Positions 55,550 to 64,000 of a DNA stretch of 64,000 nucleotides are shown piece after piece. Under the pieces are notes generated by a model. The model was not told the DNA's origin and ran no database searches. It was given only the letters and a program-made list of their open reading frames with translations. The stretch comes from Pseudomonas frederiksbergensis (GTDB taxonomy: Bacteria; Pseudomonadota; Gammaproteobacteria; Pseudomonadales; Pseudomonadaceae): assembly GCF_900105495.1 (NCBI RefSeq), contig NZ_FNTF01000002.1, forward strand, positions 4,456,501-4,520,500. Reading direction: 5' to 3'. The translations under genes and the position numbers were made by a program. The number at the start of each line of letters is the position of its first letter. Position 1 is the stretch's first letter.

Positions 55550-55831
55550 CGTTATTTTTTGTTCTCTGGTGATCGACGTTAGGGCGTACTGACTGAGGGT
55601 CAGGCGATCATCATTGCTTCCTGTTGCCGCTTCACCAACGCGGCGCACCTCAAACGCTCCTGAGTTTCTAGATCAGGCATCACGGCTGCACACGGCCATG
55701 AAGTGACGCGCCACCTTACGCGTCTTGGCTCCAGCGAAAATAGCCTGAGTGCGCCACTTGCGAGTCTGATTTCGACATGCCCAAGCGCGCATCCGCGGTG
55801 ATGCAAGCGGGCAGATCATCCTGCGCGAAGG

Positions 55832-56968
55832 TCATCGCGATGGTTGGGCAACAGCGACCTGATTACGTCCCAGCGCCTTGGCTCGATACAGTGCTTTATC
55901 GGCATTGTTCATCAAGCTGTGCAGATCGTGAATACCGGCATCCGTCGACGCTACGCCGAGGCTGGCCGTTATGCAGTGAACAGGCTCGATCATCAATCCA
56001 GCAACAGTCTGGATGAGCTCTTCTGCAATCTTGACGGCGACCTCAATGGAGGTGTCCGGGAGCAGAATGGCGAATTCTTCCCCACCTAGCCGGCCGTGGA
56101 TATCCGTGGCACGAAAGGATGAACTGATGACCACACCCATTTGGCGCAAAACCTGATCCCCAACCTGATGGCCGTAGGTGTCGTTGATATGTTTGAAGTG
56201 ATCCATGTCCAACATCACGGCGCACAACCCTGACCGGTTGGTTTCACATTCGTTGTACAGCTGCTGGGCATGCTCGAAAAAAGCTCGTCGACTCTTCAGG
56301 CCAGTCAACTCATCGGTTTGTGCTGCTCGGGTGGAAATGCTGTTCGCCTGTTCCATTTCTCGGGTTAGTCGAAAGGCGGTTTCCAGTGCTTCGGACATTT
56401 TTCGTGTCGCACGGGCAACAAATGACGCGAACACCAGCACCGAAAGTGCCATGCCGACTTGAATCGTGGACGATTGAAACAGCAGCCAGGCGGTGCACGG
56501 CAACAGAACCAGTCCCATGGACACTAGTGTCATAGAAAGGTAGGCCGAGTAGCAGGAGACCGCGCTGACAGACATCCCGACAGTAAAGAGCATGACCAGC
56601 GCCTGCGACAAAAGATCGTCTGCTGGCATGACAACGAATGCGCCGCCTCCCCAGATACTGGCGGACAGCACGAGCGTGCTCCAGTACTTGCCTTCCCAGC
56701 GTTGAGGCGTACGTTCACTTTCGTCGCTGCGAAAATAGGCAACAAACATCGAGATGCGTAGTAGCGTCGACCCGCTCAGTAAGGCCAGCCACCAAAAAAT
56801 AACGCTGTGTTCAAAACGGTCCCAACACAGCCAGCACAGCATGATGGCAGCGAGGTAACTACCAAAAACCGCAGAAAATGATTGGCGAAACAGTTGATGC
56901 AATCGGTCAGTTCGCACCTGCTCGGCGATGAAAAACTCTTGGTCAATCCCAGAGCCTGGGCCATCCAT
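55832..56968 (-). CDS. Membrane-bound diguanylate cyclase (GGDEF)
   Basis: 378 residues. About six hydrophobic segments fill residues 30-185, followed by a GGDEF domain with active GRLGGEEFAIL. An allosteric I-site RxxD (RATD) lies five residues before GGEEF, so feedback inhibition by c-di-GMP is expected. The start ATG at 56966-56968 has AGGTGG six bases upstream; a GTG at 57061 would add 31 hydrophobic-rich residues. It is divergent from an Aer-like receptor gene. The sensory signal is unknown. Confidence 0.86.
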   Translation of the reverse strand: MDGPGSGIDQEFFIAEQVRTDRLHQLFRQSFSAVFGSYLAAIMLCWLCWDRFEHSVIFWWLALLSGSTLLRISMFVAYFRSDESERTPQRWEGKYWSTLVLSASIWGGGAFVVMPADDLLSQALVMLFTVGMSVSAVSCYSAYLSMTLVSMGLVLLPCTAWLLFQSSTIQVGMALSVLVFASFVARATRKMSEALETAFRLTREMEQANSISTRAAQTDELTGLKSRRAFFEHAQQLYNECETNRSGLCAVMLDMDHFKHINDTYGHQVGDQVLRQMGVVISSSFRATDIHGRLGGEEFAILLPDTSIEVAVKIAEELIQTVAGLMIEPVHCITASLGVASTDAGIHDLHSLMNNADKALYRAKALGRNQVAVAQPSR

Positions 56969-57248
56969 GTGATCCACCTGATCATGACTCAGCCAAAAGA
57001 AACTATTGTGGCACCCTGCCACCAACGCGAACAACCCAATTACGCTCGTGGTCGCGAGCACGGCAGCGCACTCGCGATGAACGTAGCCTGATAGCAGCGG
57101 GGAACTTGTCTTCCGGCATTCCAGACTTAACCGCCAAATTGGCTCAACACCTTCTTTTCCGACGCATAACCTGTCCTTGTGGAATTACTTCTTAATCTTT
57201 CACTCCTTGCTGCCGATGCCTCTAGCATAGGGCATAGGAGCAATACAA

Positions 57249-58814
57249 ATGAGAAACAACCAACCGGTTACGCAGCGCGAGGTTGCCCTTGGACCTCAAC
57301 AAAAACTCATCTCGACAACGGATGCACGGGGCGTCATCACATACTGCAATGACGCCTTCGTTGATATCAGTGGTTTCAACAAGTCCGACCTGATCGGCGC
57401 GCCTCAAAACATCGTTCGTCACCCTGATGTACCCTCCGCCATCTTTGCCCATATGTGGGGCGCGCTGAAGCAAGGCAAGCCGTGGATGGGCATCGTCAAG
57501 AATCGCTCCAGGAACGGCGACCACTACTGGGTCAACGCCTACGTCACGCCGATTTTCGAAGGGCGTGAGGTCGTTGGCTATGAATCGGTCAGGGTCAAGC
57601 CGACGGCCGAGCAAATCCGTCGCGCCGAAGCCCTCTATAAACGCATCAGCCTTGGAAAATCAGCCATCCCTGCTAGCGATCAATGGCAACCCGCCCTGCT
57701 CGCCTGGTTGCCTGTTGTCACGATCGGGTTGGTGGGGACGCTGGGTGGCATGTTCCTCGGCGCACCTGAGGCTTTCATTTTGGCCGTCGGGGTATCGATT
57801 CCGATCGGGTTGCTTGTGTCCCGCAGGCAAAACCGAGGGGCGCTGCATCTGCTGGAAATGGCTGAGGCCTCTACCTCCGACTCATTACTGGCCAAAATGT
57901 ACAGCGATGAACGCGGTGCTCAGGCACGCCTTGAAACGGCATTTGTCAGTCAGGCGTCCAGGCTCAAGACCTGCCTCACGCGGCTACAAGACACGGCAGA
58001 ACAACTGACCAGTCTGGCGGGGAGATCCGATGGCCTCGCCGCCGATAGCTCTCGTGGACTGGACCGTCAACGGGTCGAGACCGAGCAGGTGTCGGCCGCA
58101 GTCAATCAAATGGCGGCCACCACGCAGGAGGTCGCCAGCCACGTCCAGCGTACTGCTGACGCCACTCAAGAGGCCAATGTGCTGACCGGACGTGGACGCG
58201 AAGTGGCCCGAGACACTCGAGAAGCCATTCAGCGCCTCTCCGTCGTGGTGGGCGAGACAGGGCTGACGGTGGCGCAGTTAGCCAAGGACAGCCATGAGAT
58301 CGGGGCGGTGGTGGATGTCATCAAAGGCATTGCCGATCAGACTAACCTGCTCGCGCTCAACGCAGCCATCGAAGCCGCCCGCGCGGGCGACATGGGTCGA
58401 GGCTTCGCGGTAGTCGCGGATGAAGTGCGTCAGTTGGCCCAGCGCACGACTCAGTCCACGATCCAAATCCATAACCTGATTTCCAAGTTGCAGGTCTCAT
58501 CCAGCAACGCGGTTAAAACCATGGAAAGCGGTCATCGACAGGCCGAAGAAGGCGTGACGTGGGTGCTCGAGGCAGACAAGGCATTAGTCGGCATCAGTGA
58601 GGCCGTCGCGAACATCACGGACATGACTACCCAGATTGCCGCTGCGACTGAAGAGCAGACCGCCGTCGCCGAGGAAATCAGCCGCAATATCACGACCATT
58701 GCCAATCTGGCGGACCAAACATCTGAACAAGCCAAGCATTCGGCAGAGCTGAGCAAGGAGTTAACCCAGACCGCTAAAACCCAGTATTCATTGGTCGAGC
58801 GGTTTAACCGATAA
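57249..58814 (+). CDS. aer: Aer-type methyl-accepting chemotaxis protein with N-terminal PAS
   Basis: 521 residues. The PAS domain (about 15-120) carries TTDARGVITYCNDAFVDISG and the Aer-type NIVRHPDVP and KNRSRNGDHYWVNAYVTP segments, which bind FAD in E. coli Aer. Two close membrane helices (about 143-190) are followed by a HAMP-like linker and a cytoplasmic signalling domain with the hairpin tip DQTNLLALNAAIEAARAGDM. Role: energy or oxygen taxis through CheA/CheW. AGGAG with an eight-base spacer precedes the ATG. A terminator follows. Confidence 0.88.
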   Translation: MRNNQPVTQREVALGPQQKLISTTDARGVITYCNDAFVDISGFNKSDLIGAPQNIVRHPDVPSAIFAHMWGALKQGKPWMGIVKNRSRNGDHYWVNAYVTPIFEGREVVGYESVRVKPTAEQIRRAEALYKRISLGKSAIPASDQWQPALLAWLPVVTIGLVGTLGGMFLGAPEAFILAVGVSIPIGLLVSRRQNRGALHLLEMAEASTSDSLLAKMYSDERGAQARLETAFVSQASRLKTCLTRLQDTAEQLTSLAGRSDGLAADSSRGLDRQRVETEQVSAAVNQMAATTQEVASHVQRTADATQEANVLTGRGREVARDTREAIQRLSVVVGETGLTVAQLAKDSHEIGAVVDVIKGIADQTNLLALNAAIEAARAGDMGRGFAVVADEVRQLAQRTTQSTIQIHNLISKLQVSSSNAVKTMESGHRQAEEGVTWVLEADKALVGISEAVANITDMTTQIAAATEEQTAVAEEISRNITTIANLADQTSEQAKHSAELSKELTQTAKTQYSLVERFNR

Positions 58815-58830
58815 CCCATCAACTTTCGTA

Positions 58831-58860
58831 AAAAAGCCCGCTCCTGCGGGCTTTACATTT
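58831..58860. terminator. Terminator between the Aer-like and SDR genes
   Basis: aaagcccg-ctcctg-cgggcttt is a perfect eight-base stem with A-rich sequence on the left and a partial T-tract on the right, so it can work for both convergent genes. Confidence 0.8.
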
Positions 58861-58907
58861 CAGGCGCCTGGGATGGCGGTCAAAAGGCTAAATGCCGGGT
58901 CAGTTGA

Positions 58908-59672
58908 TCAACCGGCGGTGACGGTCATGCCGCCGTCGGCCATGACCACGGAGCCGACGATGAAGCTTGCGCGGTCCGAGGCGAGAAATGCCACAACTTC
59001 GGCGATTTCCTCTGGCTGTGCAGCACGACCGATGGGGGCAGCTTCACCGTGCCGGGCCAAGAAGCCAGGGCCGTCGTCAACCACGTCGTTGAGGATATTG
59101 GTCACCACGTCGCCGACACCGATGGCATTGACTCGAATGCCATGCTCAATCACCTCGAGCGCCAGCGTGCGGGTCAACTGGGCCAATGCGCCTTTGGAAG
59201 CGGTGTAAGCGGCAATGGTTGGGAATGCGAAATAGGATGCGTAAGAGGCGATGTTGACGATAGCTCCCGATTTGTTGGGCATCATCGCCTTGACCGCTTC
59301 GCGGCAATGCAGGAAGGCCGCGGTTGCGTTGACCGCCTGGATGCGCTCCCAGTCTGCGCGGGTCATGTCGATGACTAACTTATTGATGATGATCCCGGCG
59401 TTGTTGACCAGAATGTCCAGCCGGCCAAACTTCTCGACGGCCAAACCGACTGCGCGCTCGGCGACGCCGTCTTCGGTGATGTCGGCTACCAGCGGCACTA
59501 ACCCGGGGCGGGCGAGTTCTTCGACGCAGGGATTGCGGTCTTCAGCAATGACCTTGGCGCCACGCGCGTGCAGCAACAGTGCGATAGCCTTGCCGATGCC
59601 ACTGGCGGCGCCGGTGACCAGCGCAACCTTGCCTTCGACTTCGTTGGGAATGCTGTGATTGATCTCAGTCAT
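58908..59672 (-). CDS. Short-chain dehydrogenase/reductase, classical type
   Basis: 254 residues: cofactor motif LVTGAASGIGKAIA, NNAGI, and the catalytic Ser-Tyr-Lys pattern (NIASYASYFAFPTIAAYTASKGA). An acidic residue after strand 2 (IAEDRN) suggests NAD rather than NADP. GGAG before the ATG at 59670-59672 fixes the start. It is divergent from an AraC regulator at 59889 that probably controls it. The substrate is unknown. Confidence 0.87.
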   Translation of the reverse strand: MTEINHSIPNEVEGKVALVTGAASGIGKAIALLLHARGAKVIAEDRNPCVEELARPGLVPLVADITEDGVAERAVGLAVEKFGRLDILVNNAGIIINKLVIDMTRADWERIQAVNATAAFLHCREAVKAMMPNKSGAIVNIASYASYFAFPTIAAYTASKGALAQLTRTLALEVIEHGIRVNAIGVGDVVTNILNDVVDDGPGFLARHGEAAPIGRAAQPEEIAEVVAFLASDRASFIVGSVVMADGGMTVTAG

Positions 59673-59888
59673 GGTGCTCTCCTGCCTTGCAAGCCGACGA
59701 GATATTCGGCGGCTCAGCGCCCGTGAGGCGCTGTCGTTATCGACGGCTTCACTGTCTCGCAATAGGGAGGGTTGGGCTTTCGCAGGCTTGCCGAAGCTGT
59801 CGGAGTTTTGCGCCAACGTTAAAGCCTCTGATGGAAGCCGAGGCTACGGTATTCTATCGACGCCAGCCCCCCATCTGAGGGTGTTTCG

Positions 59889-60833
59889 ATGGAGCCTCCT
59901 GTGCACCAGCCTGAAAATGAAGTCCTGAAACCGAAGGGTGCTCAGCGCATCACGGCCGAATCGATGCCGCATCATCTGCCGGGAACACCGCAGGTGTATG
60001 CGCTGCTCCCGCAGATGCAGGATGTGATGGTGCAGTTGTTCAGCCATCACAGTACCGTCGAGCCGATACTAGTGCCCGCGGTGGTCGAGCCGCTGCTGGT
60101 ATTGGTCCTGGCAGGAACGGCCAGGGTCGAGGAGCGCTCCCTCGGTGGGGAATGGAAAGCCGTCAATGTGCAGGCTGGCGACTTCTTTCTCACCAACACA
60201 AGCGAGCCTTACGAGATGCGTTGGCAGACTATGGGGTGCGACACCTTCGAAGTGATGCATCTGTATCTCGGCCTTCCACTGATCGATCGGGCTGTCCGTG
60301 ATCTTCTGGGCGAGCACACCGATCCGGTGACCTTCCTCGAGATCTCCGGTGCCCAGGATGAGCGGGTAAATTTCATGCTTGATCAGTTGCGCTTCGAGCT
60401 AACCGAGGAGCGTACGCCCAGCCTGTTGTTCGTACACAGCCTGGCTCAGGCGCTGACCGTTCATCTGTTACGCCGTTATCTCGATCCGCAGAGCACTACC
60501 CGACGCAGCAACGCACTACAAGCCTACAAACTGCGCCGCGTCATCGATGCCATGAACGAGCGCCTGGCCGATGACTTCCGCCTTGCCCATTTGGCTCATA
60601 TCGCCGATTTGAGCGAGTATCACTTCAGCAGGATGTTTAAACGTGCCACGGGGCTGTCACCATCGCAGTACTTCATCCGCCTGCGCATGAGTCGCGCCCG
60701 GCATCTACTGCTTGAGACCAATCGCAGCATTATTGATGTCGGATTGGAAGTCGGTTATTCCAGCCCCGGCCATTTCTCCCAGGTTTTTCGTCGGGAGGTG
60801 GGGGTCACGCCCAGCGCCTACCGCCAAGCGTGA
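59889..60833 (+). CDS. AraC-family regulator with N-terminal cupin-like domain
   Basis: 314 residues. The N-terminal sensing domain includes PLLVLVLAGTARVEERSLGG and VQAGDFFLTNTSEPYEMRW. The C-terminal AraC domain (about 215-312) has FRLAHLAHIADLSEYHFSRM and SIIDVGLEVGYSSPGHFSQV. It is divergent from the SDR gene with a 216-base intergenic region. Confidence 0.86.
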   Translation: MEPPVHQPENEVLKPKGAQRITAESMPHHLPGTPQVYALLPQMQDVMVQLFSHHSTVEPILVPAVVEPLLVLVLAGTARVEERSLGGEWKAVNVQAGDFFLTNTSEPYEMRWQTMGCDTFEVMHLYLGLPLIDRAVRDLLGEHTDPVTFLEISGAQDERVNFMLDQLRFELTEERTPSLLFVHSLAQALTVHLLRRYLDPQSTTRRSNALQAYKLRRVIDAMNERLADDFRLAHLAHIADLSEYHFSRMFKRATGLSPSQYFIRLRMSRARHLLLETNRSIIDVGLEVGYSSPGHFSQVFRREVGVTPSAYRQA

Positions 60834-60922
60834 CATGCCCTACCGTTTCTGCGAGGCGCTCGCTCGAATCGAGTATCCCGCCTGCGCATGTAAGCCGCCC
60901 CGCCTGCTCAGCCCCTGCGCGA

Positions 60923-61831
60923 TTAGTGGATCTTGAGGTTTGTCGCCAGAAAGTCCATGAAGGCTCTGACACGTGTGGGCAACTTTCCTCCCTGCCCTAC
61001 GTAAACCGCATGCACTTCAGTCTTCGCGATGGGCATGAAGTCCTCTAAAACCGGGACAAGGCGCCCGTCCGCCAGATCGTGCTCGACCTGGCAAAACCCT
61101 ACGCGCGCGAGGCCGAGCCCGAGGATTGCAAGTTCTCGTACTCCATTACCGTCACTGGTCCGTGCGTTGCCGGTAACGGACACCGGTGTTAGCTGGCCGT
61201 CTGCGCTGACGAAGCTCCACTCCATCATCGGTGGGCTGAAGGTGAACCCCAGACAGTTGTGGTCTACAAGCTCGGCTGGAGTTTTGGGTATGCCGCGTGC
61301 TGCAAGGTAGGCCGGCGATGCCACGATAAGACCTCTCGTCTCGCCCAAACGCCTGGCCACGAGATTGGAGCTTTTGAGCGGTCCGCTGCGGATGGCCACG
61401 TCAGCCCGTGCGCTGATCAGGTCGACGACTTCGTCGCTGAGGAAAACCTCCACCGATACTCCAGGGTGGTGCTGCAAGAACGTCTTCAATAGAGGCAGCA
61501 GAAACAGACGCCCGATATCGACATTGCAATTGACCCGCACTGTTCCCTGAGGTGCGGAGCTGGCTGCTGCCTCCTGCTCAGCCTCATCGACCGCCGCCAG
61601 GATAGTCAGGCTGCGCTCATAGAACGCGGCCCCTTCAGGCGTGAGCAACTGCCGCCTTGTTGAGCGATTGAGCAAACGCGTTCCCAAGCGGTTTTCCAGC
61701 CTTGAGACGAGCTTGCTGACCGCTGATGGGGTCATCGCACAGTTCTTGGCGGCAGCCGTGTAGCCGCCATCTTCAACGACCCTGACGAACACGTTCATTT
61801 CGGCGAAGCAGTTTATGTCCAACCGTCTCAT
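60923..61831 (-). CDS. LysR-family regulator
   Basis: 302 residues with the winged helix FAEMNVFVRVVEDGGYTAAA, MTPSAVSKLVSRLENRLGTR and a LysR substrate domain (GTVRVNCNVDIGRLFLLPLL, then EVFLSDEVVDLISARADVAI). The closing FMDFLATNL is typical of the DhcR/PA-type LysR group that acts as repressor of a divergent oxidoreductase. It is divergent from the FMN reductase gene at 61976 with a 144-base gap. Confidence 0.87.
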   Translation of the reverse strand: MRRLDINCFAEMNVFVRVVEDGGYTAAAKNCAMTPSAVSKLVSRLENRLGTRLLNRSTRRQLLTPEGAAFYERSLTILAAVDEAEQEAAASSAPQGTVRVNCNVDIGRLFLLPLLKTFLQHHPGVSVEVFLSDEVVDLISARADVAIRSGPLKSSNLVARRLGETRGLIVASPAYLAARGIPKTPAELVDHNCLGFTFSPPMMEWSFVSADGQLTPVSVTGNARTSDGNGVRELAILGLGLARVGFCQVEHDLADGRLVPVLEDFMPIAKTEVHAVYVGQGGKLPTRVRAFMDFLATNLKIH

Positions 61832-61975
61832 ATGAATTCAAGTCACAAGTTGTATGCCCCAGGACCGGCTATATCTGCCGCGTTGCCACTCATACTCTAA
61901 TCCAGAGCCTGAAAGGCGGACGTGAAATTCAGCAAACGACATGCCACCACTTGGATACCAAGTTTGGAGGGTGAG

Positions 61976-62545
61976 ATGAATAGCGAGATAAAACTGGTCC
62001 TGATTCACGGTGCTCAGGATGAAGAAGGACTGAACACTGCACTGCTGAAATGGGTTTCTGATGTTTTAGCGCAACGTGCTGAGTTCGCGCCTTGGTATAT
62101 GGAACCTGCCAACCTCATAGCCAAGCCAGACAATAAGGCCGTGATGCAGCGACAGGAAAGTCTTCGCCATTTGGCCGAGGCTGATGCATTCCTGATCATT
62201 ACATCGGAACTGACCAATGTTTATCACTCCGAGCTGAAGGCATTCATTGACCAGGTTTCGATTCGCTGGCACGCAAAACCGGTGGCATTCGTCGGCTACG
62301 GCGGGGCGTCGGGTGGACGTTACGCGATTGATCAGCTTCGCCAGGCACTGGCCGAGCAACACGCGGTACCCATCTGCAATTTCGTGTCCTTCCCTAATCC
62401 TTGGGCGCTAATCGATGAGGCCGGGGTTATACGTCAGCCTGATCAAGCCAGGCTTCCAATGGCTCGAATGCTGGTACAGCTGAACTGGTGGGCGAGAGCC
62501 CTGAAGGCTGCGCGACAACAGATGCCCTATGAACGGGTGAGCTAA
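61976..62545 (+). CDS. NAD(P)H-dependent FMN reductase family protein
   Basis: 189 residues of the flavodoxin-like NADPH-dependent FMN reductase fold. Flavin-binding segments are AFLIITSELTNVYHSELKAF and FVGYGGASGGRYAIDQLR. GGAGGGTGAG directly before the ATG at 61976 fixes the start over a GTG at 61922. It is probably controlled by the divergent LysR regulator and co-expressed with the SDR 130 bases downstream. The role may be quinone or flavin reduction; this is inference. Confidence 0.83.
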   Translation: MNSEIKLVLIHGAQDEEGLNTALLKWVSDVLAQRAEFAPWYMEPANLIAKPDNKAVMQRQESLRHLAEADAFLIITSELTNVYHSELKAFIDQVSIRWHAKPVAFVGYGGASGGRYAIDQLRQALAEQHAVPICNFVSFPNPWALIDEAGVIRQPDQARLPMARMLVQLNWWARALKAARQQMPYERVS

Positions 62546-62674
62546 ACCTCAGTGCAAAGGCGTGCCGCAGAAATAGGCAAAGGTTACGGAGTATTCGACT
62601 AACGGAAAGTTGTTGCCCGTCCTTAACCTTGTTTCCAGACCCGCTTCCTGGGCAAACAGAAGAGGAAACCAATC

Positions 62675-63412
62675 ATGTTGAACATCAAAGACAAAGTCAT
62701 CGCAATCACCGGCGCAAGCAGCGGTATCGGTGAGGCTACCGCGCGACTGCTGGCTAGCCAAGGCGCGAAAGTAGTGCTCGGCGCCCGTCGTACTGACCGA
62801 CTTGAAAGGATTGCTGGCGATATCAACGCCTCCTCCGGCAGCGCTGAATTCCGTGCTCTGGACGTCACGGACCGAAAGGATGTCCAAGACTTCATCGACT
62901 TCGCCGTTACCCGGTTCGGTCGTGTTGATGTGTTGGTGAATAACGCTGGCGTGATGCCTCTTTCCAAACTTGAGGCACTCAAGGTGGATGAGTGGGACCG
63001 TATGATTGACGTGAACATTCGCGGAGTTCTGCACGGTATCGCTGCCACGTTGCCGCTGATGCAGCGCCAACGGGCTGGGCAGATCATCAATATTGCCTCT
63101 ATTGGTGCCTATGCCGTGAGTTCGACTGCGGCCGTTTACTGCGCCACCAAATACGCTGTCCGGGCCATTTCCGAAGGCCTTCGTCAAGAGGTTGGAGGCG
63201 ATATTCGGGTTACCGTCATCGCTCCTGGTGTTACTGAGTCCGAGCTGGCCGAGAGCATCTCTGATGAGGGCGGTCGCGCCGAGATGAAAGAGTTTCGCAA
63301 GATCGCGATTTCGGCCGACGCCATCGCACGAGCGATTGCCTATGCCGTGGAACAACCTGCGGACGTGGATGTAAGCGAGCTGATCGTTCGGCCCACGGCG
63401 AGCCCATTCTGA
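62675..63412 (+). CDS. Short-chain dehydrogenase/reductase (YdfG-like group)
   Basis: 245 residues: AITGASSGIGEATARLL, LGARRTDRL (the Arg-Arg after strand 2 favours NADP), NNAGV, and the active-site tyrosine and lysine in SSTAAVYCATKYAVRAIS. The C-terminal YAVEQPADVDVSELIVRPTA is typical of the NADP-dependent 3-hydroxy-acid/serine dehydrogenase group. AGAGGAAACC precedes the ATG. Confidence 0.87.
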   Translation: MLNIKDKVIAITGASSGIGEATARLLASQGAKVVLGARRTDRLERIAGDINASSGSAEFRALDVTDRKDVQDFIDFAVTRFGRVDVLVNNAGVMPLSKLEALKVDEWDRMIDVNIRGVLHGIAATLPLMQRQRAGQIINIASIGAYAVSSTAAVYCATKYAVRAISEGLRQEVGGDIRVTVIAPGVTESELAESISDEGGRAEMKEFRKIAISADAIARAIAYAVEQPADVDVSELIVRPTASPF

Positions 63413-63612
63413 CGGAGTGCGCAATGGCGACGCGGGCCTTCCTGCTGGCCTTTTTGTACTCGGAATGTAAGCCCCGCGTGCCCTGCCTCACCCTGATGCG
63501 ACGAGACATCGAGGGATCGCGGGCACAAGATTGCGCGGGGCCAACATTCAGGCACACGTTCAAAACGTTGTGCGTTTTCACACAACCTGAACCATCGCCA
63601 GATTCACCCGCT

Positions 63613-64000
63613 TCAGACTCGAGCAGGTGACACGATGATTTTCACGTTGTGCTCCTTGTTGTTGACCAGTTCCTCGAAGCCCTGCCCCACAATCTGCTCC
63701 AACTGAATGCGCCCGGTCACCAGAGGTGTGATGTCCAGCCGACCGTCAGCGATAAAAGCAATCACATCAGCGAACTCACCGTTATAGGCCAGCGCGCCCA
63801 GCACTTGTTTTTCAGTAGCCACCAACTCGAAGAAGTTGAACTCGCTGGGCTCCTCAAAGATCCCCACCAGTACGCACTTGCCGGCCTTTCGGATCAGATC
63901 GATCGCCAGTTTGGCCGTGTGTTTATTGCCGATGCATTCGAAGCTGACATCCGCCCCGAGCCCACCCGTCAGGCGCCGCACCTCAGCCAACGCATCGCAC
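63613..64000 (-). CDS. Zinc-type medium-chain alcohol dehydrogenase (2,3-butanediol dehydrogenase-like), C-terminal part
   Basis: Only the last about 128 codons are in the window; the frame stays open past 64000. Visible are AEVRRLTGGLGADVSFECIG, RKAGKCVLVGIFEEP, VLGALAYNGEFADVIAFIAD and LEQIVGQGFEELVNNKEHNV, which match the C-terminal half of (R,R)-butanediol dehydrogenase-like MDR proteins. The zinc-binding residues and Rossmann motif lie outside the window, so activity cannot be judged. Confidence 0.8.
   Translation of the reverse strand, partial: CDALAEVRRLTGGLGADVSFECIGNKHTAKLAIDLIRKAGKCVLVGIFEEPSEFNFFELVATEKQVLGALAYNGEFADVIAFIADGRLDITPLVTGRIQLEQIVGQGFEELVNNKEHNVKIIVSPARV

Noticed and set aside
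63424..63630. 68-codon plus-strand frame after the last SDR gene
   Set aside because: No ribosome site with proper spacing, no recognisable motif, and it overlaps the end of the convergent dehydrogenase gene.

Overview
The window is typical of a fluorescent-group Pseudomonas chromosome. Coding is dense and GC-rich with strong Shine-Dalgarno sites, there are paired REP-type palindromes (gtgggagtgagcctgctcgc), and the gene families are characteristic of the genus (GbdR-like AraC/GlxA regulator, the hydroxyproline catabolic cluster, Aer-type chemoreceptor, DUF2986). No tRNA, rRNA, CRISPR array, transposase or integrase was seen.

Layout. (1) 1-4038, minus strand: the upstream end of what looks like a biosynthetic operon, in visibly more AT-rich DNA. 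Transcription order is FAD-dependent amine oxidase, NPPY-type N-methyltransferase, alpha-oxoamine synthase, AroQ-type chorismate mutase, then the first residues of a TrpG/PabA-type glutamine amidotransferase that runs off the edge. An AT-rich gene-free leader follows (4039-4591). (2) 4592-12700: a secreted dienelactone-hydrolase-like protein, a carboxymuconolactone-decarboxylase-like protein, then glutamine-synthetase-like ligase, aldehyde dehydrogenase, iron alcohol dehydrogenase and APC permease, which together suggest gamma-glutamylated amino-alcohol catabolism. A VOC protein and a 53-residue DUF2986 gene follow. (3) 12758-16409: the Kup potassium transporter, and an unusual exported fusion of a VanX/DdpX-type D,D-dipeptidase with a YkuD-type L,D-transpeptidase domain.

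(4) 16509-31582: a complete hydroxyproline catabolic locus. It has a GntR regulator, 4-hydroxyproline epimerase, three-subunit D-hydroxyproline dehydrogenase, PAS-AraC regulator, polar amino-acid ABC transporter, fused aconitase X (cis-3-hydroxyproline dehydratase), a second proline-racemase homologue with altered catalytic residues, a DapA-type deaminase, 2-oxoglutarate semialdehyde dehydrogenase and a pyrroline-2-carboxylate reductase. A TCGTATACGA-type site recurs here and continues in front of the next genes. (5) 31819-33404: two tandem Ohr/OsmC peroxidases and an OhrR-type MarR regulator.

(6) 33418-49743: accessory metabolism and envelope genes: PtrR-like LysR with succinate-semialdehyde dehydrogenase, NTF2-like protein, Tat-exported aldo/keto reductase with an Npt-like transporter, alpha/beta hydrolase, MocR regulator divergent from an EamA exporter, CAP-domain protein, a beta-propeller protein with an HTH regulator, a GNAT enzyme, and a three-gene module of BNR sialidase-like protein, membrane protein and LTA-synthase-family sulfatase. 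(7) 50125-64000: KatG, a small hypothetical, GbdR-like regulator, amino-acid permease, diguanylate cyclase divergent from an Aer-like receptor, an SDR divergent from an AraC regulator, a LysR regulator divergent from an FMN reductase, another SDR, and a truncated zinc-type alcohol dehydrogenase at the right edge.

The most promising region for something undescribed is the biosynthetic edge at 1-4038. The peptidoglycan fusion enzyme and the Ser/Thr proline-racemase homologue come next. Functions are assigned by recognising families and motifs by eye; no database search was run.
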